Shown one piece after another: positions 1-12,059 of a DNA stretch of 64,000 bases. The first letter of the stretch is position 1, and each line of letters starts with the position of its first letter. This stretch comes from Nymphaea colorata (taxonomy: Eukaryota; Streptophyta; Magnoliopsida; Nymphaeales; Nymphaeaceae). The DNA lies in the NCBI RefSeq assembly GCF_008831285.2, contig NC_045139.1, positions 31,409,706 through 31,473,705 of the forward strand. Reading direction: 5' to 3'. Below the pieces are notes generated by a model. That model was not told the origin of the DNA and searched no databases. It was given only the letters and a program-made list of their open reading frames with translations. The position numbers and the translations under genes are program-made.

Positions 1-1199
1 CGCCGGTGTCTACAACTGAGGATTTATGTTTTGATCCGGCAACTTTCTTGTGTTTATAGACTGATTTAGTTTGCAGACGCCGTTAGTTGAACGCTAGTAT
101 AAAATTAAGCATCAAGGTTAAAAGATTAGAACTCACTGCCTGAGAAAAGAGAGCTGAAGCAATATTTTTTTTCTTCATCCTCAGGGTCCAAGACTGTATT
201 GGTGCCTGAGAAAAGGGAGCCGAAGCAATATTTTTTATTCATTAAGATATCTTAATCTTTTCTAAATATTTTGTTGTTTACTTATTTAGGCTGATATTCA
301 ACTTCTTGTCGGCTTTTATTCAAAAGGGCATATACAAGCTCCCGCTTTGTTGCAGCGGGGAGCCAATATGGTCGATACCCTTCTGATGTCGATAGCACCA
401 AATCAGTGGGAACAGGCCGGAATGGTCCAATACAAATCGAACTCAGTTTTATTCGATACAGGATCTGATTTGAGGACACTCAGGCAAAATTTTGCTTGAT
501 TTTAATATGATCTTTTTAGATGCTTCTACTTTTTGTTTTCTGCTCTGATTTTTCATATGAAAAAGAATATTTGAGATTCGACCCATTTCTCAGAAGATTC
601 TGATTCCAATACGATTCCATTAGTTTTCACGGGCCAGGACAATTCATAAGCTGATCTAGCAACAATGCTGACACCCCATGACGAGACAGTTCTGATTTGG
701 GCAGCTTCAGCATGTGAAAAATTATGAATAAGATACAGCCTAGAAAACAATCCATAATTCCAACAACATACCCCCAACACAAGGATGAAATTGGTTCAGA
801 TGTGGTTTTGGATTTTGTTATCTTGGTTTCCATGAACTTAATGTCAACCTATATTTATCTTGGTTTCTGTATAATCATTGACGGTTGTGTTTGTTTCACG
901 GTAGATCTGAAATCCATGAACTTAATGTCAACCTATATTTATCTTGGTTTCTGTATAATCATTGACGGTTGTGCTTGTTTCACGGTAGATCTGAAATCCA
1001 CAGTGAACTAAGATTGTAAGATCCGACAGTGATTTAAGATTCTAATATCTTAAATTCGTGGATCTGAAATCCACAGTGACCTAAGATTGTAAGATCCGAC
1101 CTTACATGGATTTTCAACATCCATGATCTTATATTTTCAACATGTAGCATGAAACAAACTAAGGATCTCTCAAACCAACCATTTTAATGCAACCACAGA
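1..1199. other. Intergenic region, no gene recognised
   Basis: No convincing coding exon was seen. The stretch holds a short imperfect duplication near 139-170 and 208-239 (a cctgagaaaag...gaagcaatattttt motif), the 84-bp tandem pair listed separately, and a second direct repeat (gatctgaaatccacagtga...) near 985-1028 and 1061-1100. It lies beyond the 3' end of the ZFWD gene. Open frames here are short and carry no recognisable motif. Confidence 0.5.
832..999. repeat. Two-copy tandem repeat, 84-bp unit
   Basis: Units 832-915 and 916-999 are almost identical; the one difference I saw is near the end of the unit (gttgtg versus gttgtgc context). The unit length is a multiple of three, so an open frame runs across both copies, but nothing else supports coding. 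Confidence 0.85.
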
Positions 1200-1352
1200 T
1201 TTAAGATCCAAGGCTATCACACCCGACCACATAGCCTCTCTTTAATTGCGTAACGAGGCTACCGTTTCTGTTCAGAGGAGAAGTGTGCATTGAAATCAAT
1301 CTGACCGAAGATTTCACTTTATGCCTGTCTATATATGGCTGTACAGAGAAAG

Positions 1353-1355
<3 letters not shown>

Positions 1356-1399
<44 letters not shown>
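1356..1399. repeat. (GA)n microsatellite
   Basis: An uninterrupted run of about 22 GA units lies roughly 180 bp beyond the ZFWD stop codon, probably in or near its 3' UTR. The Arg/Glu- and Ser/Leu-rich frames across it are artefacts of the repeat. Confidence 0.95.
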
Positions 1400-1400
<1 letters not shown>

Positions 1401-1579
1401 TTACACACAGACATAAGAAAAAAACACGTAACTTTCCATATAGAGAGCTTATTTTTCCGAACAAAATCGCTTCACAACCTCAATAACAGTCACAATGTGA
1501 CGGGATCTTCGCATGATAAGAGGATCACCTCCCTCCATAAATTTAAATACACAGAAAAAGGATGGTACAATTGACTGTG

Positions 1580-4500
1580 TCAAGCCTTGGTCCCCTGAGC
1601 TAACCACTTCCATACCCTCAGTTCCCCAGTTCCATCACCGGTGAAGAACAAGCCCCCAGGTCCCACTTGGATTGCTCTCACTTCTTCTTTTGAATACATC
1701 TTACCTCTTTCGTTGAACCTACAATTTGAAAAAGAAAAAAGGAAAAGAAAATCCGCTCTTAGCACGTAACCAAGATCTCTGCCAACATTTTCTTTTCAAC
1801 AGAGTACAAATATAACAAGTAATCTAACTATAGGGTCGATGGCAATTTCCAAAGAAAAACGTTGCACACTTCGATGAACAATAATTATATCATGACCATT
1901 TTAAATGTAATGATTTATGATCCTTTCAGACAATTTCTACCAGTAAAAAAGGGGATCCACCATATCATTGGGCAACAGTTTGTCTTTATGGCCCAGAAAG
2001 ATGTACCTAATAAAAGTAAATGAGGGCTTTGATGCCTCATAGTAGCCCTTTTTCTTTTTCATGTAAACAAGAAATAATTCTGTGTGAAAACTATGATTAA
2101 CACGAATCTTTTACAAAAACATGTTCAACCTTTTGAAGGGGTAAAAAACATGCTTGCCAACAAAATGTACCCTTAGTAAAAGGTAACAAGGCTTGCGATG
2201 TGCGCTTCATATTAAGAAGAAATAGTTCAGCACGGAAACCATTCTTAATATGAACCTTTTACAAAAGCATGCTCACTTTTAAAAGGGTAGTACAAACTTA
2301 AACATGTTTTTTTGGTACCATGAAAGTAGAGTGCCATCTTCATTTTTTATATTGATAAAAAGGCAGGCATAAAAAATCATTTTAAAGTTTAAACTATGAA
2401 TGGAAAACTTACGATGGTAGGTCATAAAGTCGAACGCTGTTGTCATTGCATGCAGATATTAGAACCGGCTGATCTTGAGCATCAAGGGTTCCACACAAAG
2501 TAAGGACACCCTGTAGAAAGTAATATTTAACTTATATGCTGGAAGAGATCACAGGTAGGAAAAGGGAAAATAAGAGAAGAAAAAAAGGGAAACCTGAAAA
2601 CATTAGACAATCATAAAAATAGAGAAGCAAAAGCAAAACTGGAAAAACAAGTATCTCTAGATCCCTTGCTAAAAGGGACTTTGAACAGCCCCAAAGCGTA
2701 CAACAAGATTGCCCAACATGTCAAGCAGCCGATACCTACTTTGCAAACATCACATGTAAAGCACATTGTTCGTGTTGTTACTGATGTCATATTTAGCTTT
2801 TAAATAGTTTTCACATGTTAAACAGTCAAAGAGTTCATAAGACTTTCATGCACTTTCCTTGCACACTTTTAAAATTTATGCAGATGATATTCTCAAAAAC
2901 TTCCCTGATAAAAAACAAGCTTTTTTAATTTTATACGAATCAACAGCTGAACTATCAAAATCTCAAACAGATATGGGTTCCAAAACTAAAAAAATTATTA
3001 GATACATGATTTCTGCCAGACTTTCTTTTCACTGACAAGTTGTTAAGGGTTCTGTTTCAGTGGCTGTAGTTAATAAAGGTCATAGACTTTCTTCCCAGGG
3101 CTCCCAACAGCATGTTTCTTTGATGTAATTTTCCTAAATGGAGGAGTCTCTGATGGATGAACCTTTTTCTTCTATTTGAGAAATCTCAGGTTCATGAATC
3201 CTAATCTACAGGTGCAAATATCTGAAGTACACTAAACTTTGAAATTGTCAAACATATCCATGCAGTCAATAGATGTTCCGGAACAAGATTTTCAATCTGC
3301 ACACAATAGCAGATTTGTGAATTTTAGAGCAATGATTCTTTGGGATAAGATTGACAAATCTTCCACAATGCAAAAGTTCTCTGGTTGTCCTTCCAAAAGT
3401 TCAAAATATTATAACTTTTGCAATTTATGTTCAACAGAGTACCATGTATTTCACGTAAGCATAGAGCTGCTATGGAGCACCAACCCACCAATTCAACCCT
3501 ATGCTGTATTTTCCATCCATCATCACCACCACATTCTGTTTTCCACATCTAAACAATCTCTTCCATCTCTGTGTCCACAACTCTTCTCACCACCCACTGA
3601 AGATGCTCAAAAATTTCTCTAGTCAGCCCATCAACAGCTTCCACTGCATGGCCAATGACATGAGTCCTCTCCCTTTGAAAGGCAAATCAATTCCTAAGTA
3701 ATTAGCATAACGATGTTCCTGGTGATCTCATAACTTTGTGTCTTCTGCAGATTAAATTCTTGATGAGGAATTAGTTTGGTATTGAAATCTTAGGGAAATT
3801 CTGTCTGGCCAAGACATAGAGAGAGAGCAAGAGATTTTTCTCTATTCATTTTTCTTTTCACCCTTTTTGTTATTTCCAAAGACAACCCTAGCCACAGACT
3901 GCCATTTTTGTTCATCAGACATGAAGGGTGAAGGTCATGACTGGTGAAGAAGAAGATTGTGAAACTGAGAGTCATTGCCTCAGGCAGGAAAAAAATCTGA
4001 CAGATAGCAAAAACCCAGATTATCTTAACCTCGTCAAGAATGACAGCCAGTCTTGCATAACCTTGTTTTGGACTCAGAATTTCTACAACCCACTTAAGAA
4101 TGCCATCAAATGGGGCCCAAATAGTTTCAAACCACAATTCCAGAAATTATTACGTAAATTGTATTCAACACATTAAATGTGCAAGTTGCAAACTTAGAGG
4201 TTAACATCCCGTAAATGGGTCAAGTAAAATTCCATCTCTTCTTAGCACCTCAACTCTCAAACTACTCTAAATATGCTATTTATATTTCAGATTAAAAATG
4301 TTATAGACACGAAATCACAGAATAATAACTCAAGCAGAGTCACAACCAAGAACTCACAGAATAATAACTCAAGCAGAGTCACAACCAAGAATTCACAGAA
4401 TAATAATTCAAGCAGAGTCACAACCAAGAACAGCACAAGTAGGGATTTCCTTTTTTTGGAGTTCCAAGATGTCCAAAACAATTAAGCGTGATACAGGAAG

Positions 4501-7500
4501 ACACATAGTTAGAGAGCAAACAAACTTACATGTTCTTCCTTGTGTGTATATGTTACTTTTAGGTCACCGCTTTCCGTAGCTACCCAGACCTGAAAAGTCC
4601 AAAACCAGAAGGAAAATTATAATTAAGGCAGAAAAACCCTACAAGCATAGGAAGGTCTCAGACAATAAAAGAGAAATACCTTAACAGTTTGGTCCAAGGA
4701 ACAAGAAAGTAAAAAGTCTTTCCAGCAGAGAAGAGACATGACCACAGAAGAGTGATCACCCAGTGTTTGGATGCATTGAAATGTCTCAAGGTTCCAGATC
4801 TGAAAAATGTGAAAATAGTGGAGTTACATAACAAAAGTAGCTAAAATAAGATATAAGATCACAAAAAACAGACGGTGGTTAGAAAGCGAACAAGTAAAAT
4901 AAGAAGACTATAAAATGGTGGTTGTTACAGAATTAAAAAATCTAAACTAAGATACAAGATCACAAAAAGATAGAGGACTTGCAAAAACACTATCCTCTTT
5001 CATGATGTCATTTTATACTCACATGGTATATTCACCAACACCAATGTTGACAAGTATTTTATTTGGAATTTCTATAAAACATTATTTTTCTCTATGAGAG
5101 TCTAGGAAAAATCAACTTAAAAGAAATGAAAATAGAGAAGAAGTAGGTCTTAAAGTAAGTCTTTACCATAGTTACAACTATCAAAATACAAAATAAGCAT
5201 GGGAAGCAATATGGGAAGAGGAAGTGCGGAAGCAAAAGACAAAAAGTTGCTAACTACATCAGTGGAAGATGTGAAATTAATTTCAGCTTTTGACTAGTTT
5301 TTGCAACTAATTTGAGGTGGGTAAGCATTTTTCCGGTAAATCCAGAATGGGTCCACCTACATAATTGAATCTAGTCATTGACATCGTCTCTGTTTGACCT
5401 TGAACAACGTTCAGTTGGTCTAGGATTTGCCCATATACTTAGGTTAAATATAATTTGTATATCCTTATATTCTCGTATATGCTATGTTTACATATCTATA
5501 TATTCTCTGTATATTTCTTTATGTTGTTAGGACTTTGCAAGGATAAATATGCGAATTTGGGATTTTACATCTTAGTCCTCTTAAATCTGCTATGTACTTC
5601 ATTTCATTTGAAGAGTTGGAGATACTTCTCGTCCATTGCATCCTCAGATCCCCTTTTGCATTTATATTATATGATATTAATATCCCACCTTCACCAAGGG
5701 AATTCTCTTAGTTCACACTTCACAGTATTTACTCCTTATGACCAATGATACACACTGGCTTTTCTTCCACATTTATCCCTTCCTGTATTTTTCATATTTT
5801 ATATTCTATCACATGAGTCTACTACTTTCCTCCACAACATGGATACATGAAACATATATGATTAAACTATGGTGGACATGTGATTTTGCATGCCACTTCA
5901 CCAATATTTTCCAGTATCTACAATGGAGTCAATAGGCTGATCATAGAGTTAATTTTCCTTTCTTGCTGAATCAGAAAAACAGTCTTAAAGGGTAATGTCT
6001 TTATGAACATATGGTCTCTCACTTACCTCTCTATGGCATTAATTGATGTAGCACTTTTGTCTACTTTGAGCTGCAATAGCTTCTCCCTGATCAAATCCAC
6101 CTGATCTTAAATGATGTAATGCCAATGGATTTTCAATCTTGTAGGCTCCAACTTCATTTCAACATCTTGAAGACTTGTATGGTCGGCCATATAAAGCTTC
6201 AAGATGCCATTTTGATACTGGAGTATTGTTGTACTTGAATCTGGTAGTTAAACATGATTATCCCCTTTGCCCTTCCATTCTAACATGCATGCCTTGATAA
6301 TGTCTTCTAATGTTTGGATGGTGTGTTCTGATCGTGCATTTGTTTGTGGATGACATATAGTGCACAACTTTAGCTTTGTGCCTAAAGCCTCCTGCAATTG
6401 ACATCAAAATTTTGAGGATAATCTCAGATCCCTAGCAGAGACAATTGACATGGGGATTCCATGTTATTACATTATCTCTTCAACATATAAGTCTGACAGA
6501 CTTTCCAATCAATACATTATTTTGATGGGAAGGAAATGCACTCACTTTGTCAAGCGATCAACTGTCAGCCTATCACCCACATGGTATCATGTAATCATCT
6601 AGTCTACCATAAACCCAGCACAAAATCCATAGTGATTCCTCCCATTTCTATTGACAAATTACGATTTCATGCATTAAGCCACCTAGTCTGTAAAATTCCA
6701 CCCTAATTTGCCAAAACAGCAGGCATTGAGGAATATATTTGACAATGTCTTTTTTCATTCCTGACCACCACTAATTCCGCTTCAGATTATGATACATCTT
6801 ACTGCTTTTTGAGTGAATATTATCTTAGCCATGGATACATGGACCATTGGTGCCTAAGTCACACGGGTGCGCCCCGCACCCAATTTTTTTGGAACTTGGT
6901 GAATCCCGCACCAGAACCAGCACCCATGTGACATAGATTTGTGCATGAACCTAGCCATGGATACATGGACTGCCATCCCTCACTATAGACATACCCATGG
7001 CAAATCGAAAAGTAACCTGTGTCTGGCAGCATCAACACGAGTGTGGTGCCTTCTCAGTTGAGCATGTGTTATATAAATTTCACCACAACTTGAACAACCT
7101 ATTCACAATAATGATTTAGCAAAATCTTCCGACCTACCACAATCAATAGCTCAACCCTTCAAGAACAATGCACTAGTCTCCATTCATAGTGGACTGATGT
7201 TCAACGTTAAGAAATGTGATACTCTAGCCTTGGACAACTAAACATACTTATTGATCAACACCAGTGTTGATCCACTAATGATGAAATAAGTGTGAGGCTA
7301 CTTCACATGGGTATGGGTGCGGCCATGCAGGTACACACCAAGTTAAAAATCACGGGTACAACCATACATAATACATAACACAAAATATACATAAATATAT
7401 AGTGAGTGAATGATGACTCTGGTTATCTACAGTTATCCAGCCATCTAACCAGTGTGGTTCATTTGAAGTAGATGGATGGTTGAGACAAAAACAAGGAAGA

Positions 7501-7632
7501 AAAAGTGTGAACTAATATTAGATGACGCCCATCACCTTTTTCTTCTTGTTTTTCCCTTAACCATCTATCATGATAGATCAGACGACCCTAGTTAGATAGC
7601 TGGGCGACTATGAAAAGCCAGTCACTATTCAA

Positions 7633-7705
<73 letters not shown>

Positions 7706-10700
7706 GAAAATTGAATATTGACTGGCTTTATATACGAAATAAGCTGGAAAATTACATTCATAAGATTTTAAACAAGCCAAAAATGCACCATTCACCATTG
7801 CTATCATGATTAATCAAGTTTGATATCATCCAAATTGCATACATTGATCTAACATTGCCTCATGCTACATAGATGCAGCCCTTTGCAGCAGAAAATAAAC
7901 AACAGGAGATGAAAAAGAACAGAAAAAAAATAGATGCTAATGAGTAAGAATAATCACAAGCACATAGTAATATCAACAAAGAATGAAAGAATGAAACAAT
8001 AGAATCAATATATGATTAAATCGAGCAAAAACTAAGGAACAACACATAACGAACAAAAAGTGACAGATAAGAGAGAAAAGTCATGGAAAAAATCGAACTG
8101 CAAAAATGGGCCAATCAACATGGACATCTGAAAATCGACAAAAAATCAGACGTTAATCATACTTATCACCAGAAAAATGGATGAAAACCATTGGAAAATG
8201 TAGGGTTTGTTCAGAAAAGAAGGAAAACAAGCCTGCCAGAGACGACTCCCTTTGCTGGAAACAATAGGCATTCACCAGAGATAATAGACACTTACAGGAA
8301 ATAGACACCAAATGCCACAAAAATCTCCTGCACGGCTGCATTTTTTACTTGCCCATAATGTAGCAGCCTTCAACCCTTCAATGTTCGGTCAAAGGCCGTG
8401 ATGTTTTGAATCATCACACATACATGGTCTTGTAAAAAAAACAAAGAAAACCTAAAAATAGGAGCAAAATGGACTCGGCCAAAGTTGACTAAGTCCATTT
8501 TTGGACCAACCTGGGGTCGAGTGCATTGACTGTACCCGACCATACCTGACACAGTCCACACCGTGTTGGGCCCATGTCTAAGTGCACACCCGCACCCATA
8601 CCCATGTTGACCTGTGTCGACATGGCTACAACACTTTATTAGGTGCATGTGATGGAACTAATCATCAGAACAATCTTATGACTAGTGCCACCAACAAACT
8701 CCAGTAAATGAATGTGATGAGAGAATTAGTTTCTAGACTTGAAAAAGCACATGAAAAATGTCATCATTTCAATCCTTTACTATGCAAACACAAACTCAGT
8801 TTCAATAAGTTGGTAATAGGAAAATGCAATGAATTTACTCAAAGGATAGTATACCATTCTCTACTACCAATTCACAAACAGACTAACCCTGATAGATTCA
8901 ATTTCCAATTGAGATTGGTATCAATCTAAGACTGTATGGAACTTTCCAGCTTGTTCAATTCAATAGCCCACAATCAAAAAGTAGATTACCAATAATTGCT
9001 AGCTATTGGAAAAAGTGTACACAAGTTCAGCTGCATGTATACTGTTGAATTATAAGACTTTAAGTTTCTAGGTGGTCATTTGCAATATTTAACAGCTAGG
9101 AGTTCTCTTTAAACATTTTTCTATTTTGGTTGATGTTATTTGTAAGTCTCTACCGTTGCCCTAATCTCTTTATTATTGACATTAGGCTTAGTTAATTAGA
9201 TGTTTTTTCTCTCTCTAAGACAGCCAGCAGTAACATACATATACACAAAAAATGAGAAGGAGGTGAAGGAAATAGAGGGAGACACAAACTCATTTTTTAC
9301 CATGTCGAACATCATCCAAGTAGATGAGAAAAAGATCCAACTAACCTTTATTGTCTTGTCCATGGAACCCGAGAAGAGTCTGTTAGCACCAAAAACTAGT
9401 GAAACAACAGAGAGACTGTGCCCTAGGAGTGATGCAGCTGGCTCAAAACAATTGGCAGCAATGCTAAATTTCCACGCAAGTATGCTCCCGTCCTGCAGTA
9501 ACAAACACGTCAAAATATGTCAAGCAGAGAAACTACGAATCAAACAGTAACAAACACCCAACAACCTAACTTTGAACTAATATTGAATGAAGCTGCAGAA
9601 AAGCAAACTTCTAAAGAAATAAACAAAATAACTCTATCGCGGTCATGAGATTGCCATTTGATTTTGTATACGCAAATCACCTGTATTCCAGCCAAAAGCA
9701 TCTCATTACCCACAGCAAGTGCGTGCACCTGCCCATTTGGCCCGTTAAGAGTGAGCTCTGCGGCAGTTTGGGTGTTCCACGCCTGCCAGGAAAATATCAC
9801 ATGTAGAGAATGACAAATCAGCCAAGTTAAATCCATAAACAAGAAACAGGAGATATGTAATTTGCTAAAGAAAATATTGTGCTTCTCTTTCCGTCATTTT
9901 CAAATATAAAGTCAAGATAATCATACCTTCACAAAATTAGGTATCCCAACAAAAAGCCAAGGACCTTCGCTAATCAGGCACCCCACTTCACCAGGCAATT
10001 TGATTGCACCAGCACACTAACCAAGAGAGGAAAAGGAAATACGTTACAATAATACCATAAGACTCCGGTGAACAAGCCTCTGGATATTAAATACTTCCTT
10101 GGTAGTTAAAATTACCTGGCCGCTCTGGCAGTCCCAGACTCTAACTGATGCATCAGCACTGCCTGAGTAAAGTTTATCCGAACCCGAAGGAAGTGCAATC
10201 CCACGCACGGCCTGCTACAAGAACTTTTTCAATCGCACAACAAGATGCAAATGCCTCAAAATCCAATGAGAATTCCAAGATAGAACACCTTTTCGTGCCC
10301 AGTTAGAGCAGTCACTAGCGTGAAACCTTCACCCACAAAAAAGGAGTGTAGAAACTTGCAATCATTGCCATATTTGCAGTGTCCCGATATCCAGTAGTTA
10401 CATACTTTGCCTTGTACCCTCCTATTGCTCTCCACGACCGCACCGCTGCCACCACCACTGCTTACACCCGTATTTCTTCCCCATTTGGGATTCACGGGTC
10501 TTCTCTGCATAGGAGGCCCACCACCATTGTCAAACTCCATCATCTGGTTGGGCCGCTTCGTCGCATTAACTCCATTGCTGATGCCCACTCTATCAACCCC
10601 ACCAGGCACCTCTCCGTGTAGAAAATTGCAAGGATTTCTGGTGCATCTGCCCTCCTGCCAGTAATAACAAATCTTCGGAATCTTGCCTGTTGCCCCAACC

Positions 10701-10750
10701 CGGTGGTATGTCCTCTTATTTCCTCCTTTATCCGCAAATTCCACATCCAT
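1580..10750 (-). CDS. CCCH zinc finger-WD40 (ZFWD) protein, nine coding exons
   Basis: Coding exons on the minus strand are 10750-10289, 10211-10116, 10016-9927, 9782-9681, 9492-9346, 4799-4680, 4589-4530, 2510-2413 and 1718-1580, ending in TGA. All joins keep frame and have GT-AG borders; the last intron is phase 2 and the others phase 0. The product is 437 aa, close to the Arabidopsis ZFWD family. The chosen start (10750) gives MDVEFADK; an in-frame upstream extension lies in probable 5' UTR intron sequence. Finger 1 has C28, C36, C41 and H45 (C-x7-C-x4-C-x3-H). Finger 2 has C117, C125, C131 and H135 (C-x7-C-x5-C-x3-H). WD40 blades run from about residue 143 to 430, with VRVWDCQSG, SMDKTIK, IWNLETFQC, VRLYDLPS and LRVWKW edges. 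By family this is probably an RNA-binding propeller adaptor, nuclear or cytoplasmic. Intron 5 is 4.5 kb long because of transposon debris. The gene looks intact. Confidence 0.93.
2514..4529. other. ZFWD intron 7, no coding content recognised
   Basis: This intron runs between the exons ending at 4530 and starting at 2510. It has several open frames, including 3239-3622 plus and 3790-4137 minus, but none shows a domain or motif I know. It may hold decayed transposon sequence. The only clear structure is the 39-bp tandem repeat at 4315-4431. Confidence 0.5.
4315..4431. repeat. 39-bp minisatellite, three copies, in an intron
   Basis: Three head-to-tail 39-bp units (tcacagaataataactcaag...) lie in intron 7 of the ZFWD gene, about 100 bp downstream of the exon at 4530-4589 in the direction of transcription. 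Because 39 is a multiple of three, a frame reads as a repeated 13-residue peptide, but the position is intronic by the exon model. Confidence 0.9.
5985..6800 (-). mobile_element. Ty3/Gypsy integrase remnant
   Basis: Conceptual translation of the minus strand, with several stops and frameshifts, follows Gypsy integrase order. A zinc-binding segment (KMYHNLKR..WWSGMKKDI) lies near 6740-6790, then MDFVLGL near 6640, then VGDRLTVDRLTK and FLPIK. The catalytic-core block VSARDLRLSSKF and QEALGTKLKL...HPQTNARSEHTIQTLED lies near 6330-6450, and the SRQKSYAD-like tail near 6020. Reverse transcriptase and LTRs were not found. It is a dead fragment inside the 4.5-kb ZFWD intron, inserted in the same orientation as the gene. 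Confidence 0.8.
6826..6970. repeat. 19-bp direct repeats flanking a small inverted-repeat element
   Basis: The sequence tagccatggatacatggac occurs at 6826-6844 and 6952-6970, bracketing the 75-bp inverted-repeat element at 6858-6932. The copies are not adjacent to the element ends, so they may be a local duplication and not its target-site duplication. Confidence 0.75.
6858..6932. mobile_element. 75-bp GTCAC..GGGTGC inverted-repeat mini-element
   Basis: It begins gtcacacgggtgc and ends gcacccatgtgac, near-perfect 13-bp inverted termini, with more GGTGCG-like motifs inside. The same termini and GGTGCG-rich interior appear in the larger insertion in the Copia 5' LTR near 38868-39451. I read both as non-autonomous members of one DNA-transposon family; the superfamily is undetermined. 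Confidence 0.6.
7297..7400. mobile_element. Probable remnant of the GGTGCG inverted-repeat family
   Basis: The sequence ttcacatgggtatgggtgcg followed by gcaggtacacacc resembles one terminus of the same GGTGCG family. The partner terminus is unclear, so this is likely a truncated copy. Confidence 0.35.
7634..7702. repeat. Compound (CT)n(AT)n microsatellite
   Basis: About 32 bases of CT repeat run directly into about 36 bases of AT repeat within the large ZFWD intron. Confidence 0.95.
8460..8650. mobile_element. GGTGCG-family remnant (minus orientation)
   Basis: Read on the minus strand, this stretch contains tcaacatgggtatgggtgcg followed by degenerate copies of the same motif. It matches the terminus at 7297 and the GGTGCG-rich elements at 6858 and 38868. 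The far end is not defined. It lies in the ZFWD intron. Confidence 0.35.
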
Positions 10751-11350
10751 AGCTATACAAAACAAACATGAAACATCCACAAAACAACAAGAAACGCCCC
10801 GGTTCAGGCAAGGTCAATCCCCACTGTCTTCACAAGGCAACCACCCACTCGTCGACCCAAAACCCCAACTCAATCTAGAATATCGTCCTAGTGAAACCCT
10901 CGAATCACGAAACGAACTCGGAGATGGGGGTATCATCCACGGACGAAAAAACCTAGTTCCAGTGAAATCGCGTCTCTAAAAGACAGACGGACCGCTTACT
11001 ACAACAAAGAGAAATCTCGATCAATGATAAAGATCTGACGATGATGCCCTACAAATCCGGAACTGGATCAACGGAGAAGATTAGCACCGAACCTGAGCAG
11101 AAAGAATCCTTGATAACTAAACACTCCTATGAACAGCTCAACGGAAGCTTTAGCCAAAAGGATGACGCCTTGAGGTATCACTTGCCGGAGACAATCGATA
11201 AACAAAGGCGGGAAGGCCAACAATTCCAAGCCCTAAGGGAGTCAAGTGAGGCCTTCTCCTACCTCCTCTAACTGGCCCCTCTCTTTCTCGCAGGAGCAGC
11301 GGAGTTGAGAACTCGAGAGGGAGAAAAAAGAAAGAGTGACGGGGCACGTC
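10751..11350 (-). promoter_or_regulatory. 5' UTR and promoter region of the ZFWD gene
   Basis: Read on the minus strand, the ATG is preceded two bases upstream by an AG after a T-rich tract (tgtttgttttgtatag), which suggests a 5' UTR intron acceptor. Further upstream, about 11290-11345, lies a pyrimidine-rich stretch (tctttcttttttctccctct) of the kind found at plant transcription starts. The donor of the UTR intron and the start site were not fixed. Plus-strand frames here (for example 11041-11271) show no motif. Confidence 0.4.
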
Positions 11351-11800
11351 TTAAGTAGGTGACCATATGGAGAAATGTCGATTTTACCCTCAAGGGGGCC
11401 TGACTACGACGTCCAAAACACGCATTCTGAATCGGAACCTCCCCCCGACCTCGTCATGTTTCCTTGCGGTTCGGGTCAGAAACCGCTGGACCCGGAGGAC
11501 CGATATCCACTTCCGAGGGAATGATACCGAAGTCCGAATTGGATGCGATCGGATCTCCTACAGGAAATTACTTAAACAAGCAATTAATCATCAGTTAGAA
11601 AGTATGGTCTGATATGGATAGGCGCATGTTTCATATTTTATTTTTAAATTATTAATAAATACCTTTAAACGAAAATATTACGCACCTCACAAGTGATATA
11701 TCACCATCCAACTCTTGAAGCTTTATTAATTGGAGACTAGAATTGCTGGATTGTGGAAGGAAATATCAGGTGTATATATATGGAAGCCATTCAAATGGAA
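11351..11800. other. Intergenic stretch between ZFWD and the NAC-like array
   Basis: No motif-bearing frame was seen. The first 200 bp are moderately GC-rich, then the sequence turns AT-rich at about 11620, where homology to the upstream regions of the NAC-like copies begins (ggaaggaaatatc.. followed by gtatatatatggaag). Confidence 0.4.
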
Positions 11801-11863
11801 GATCATTACAGTATAAAGTGTGGATGCAATGCAAGAGAGAGACAATAAGTTACTTTGGTTTTT

Positions 11864-11985
11864 AACCGTGGACGTTCCAGAATTCCAGTTGATAAAGTTG
11901 TACCTGGTCCCAAAGTATCAGAATCCTAATAGCCCTCACAAGTTTCCAGAGGCTGATGTATACGGTTTGACACTTTTGGACATAG
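11864..11985 (+). pseudogene. NAC-like exon-1 relic (copy 0), start codon lost
   Basis: The upstream sequence (tttggtttttaacc) lines up with the bases before the ATG of copies A-D, but here the triplet is GTG. The following frame reads VDVPEFQLIKLYLVPKYQ, then SPHKFPEADVYGLTLLDID. It is longer than exon 1 of the other copies and closer to NAC subdomains A/B, where family proteins have ELV..YL..K and then (A/P)EVDVY...PWDL. The splice donor seen in D (ggtgggt) has become tgtggct, and no exon 2 or 3 follows. It is the best evidence that the array derives from a NAC gene. A weak TATA-like tataaag sits at 11812. Confidence 0.65.
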
Positions 11986-12059
11986 ACTGTGGCTGCAGCG
12001 GTGCATGCTCTCGTGGTCTCTTTCTTTTTAACTGCAATATATACATATAAAAGTGAATA

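Noticed and set aside
1201-1574. Three overlapping frames rich in Arg/Glu or Ser/Leu
   Set aside because: They run through the (GA)n microsatellite; the bias comes from the repeat.
3239-4176. Frames of 74-127 codons in ZFWD intron 7, considered as a transposon ORF
   Set aside because: No reverse transcriptase, integrase or transposase motif could be seen in any frame.
4273-4485. Repetitive 13-residue peptide, or a small direct-repeat array resembling CRISPR
   Set aside because: It is a three-unit minisatellite with no spacers, lying inside an intron of a eukaryotic gene.
9200-9550. 116-codon plus-strand frame
   Set aside because: It is antisense to ZFWD exon 5 and its flanks; the minus strand has the WD40 motifs and splice sites.
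10379-10664. Plus-strand open frames of 80-85 codons
   Set aside because: They are antisense to ZFWD exon 1, whose zinc fingers and splice sites explain the open sequence.
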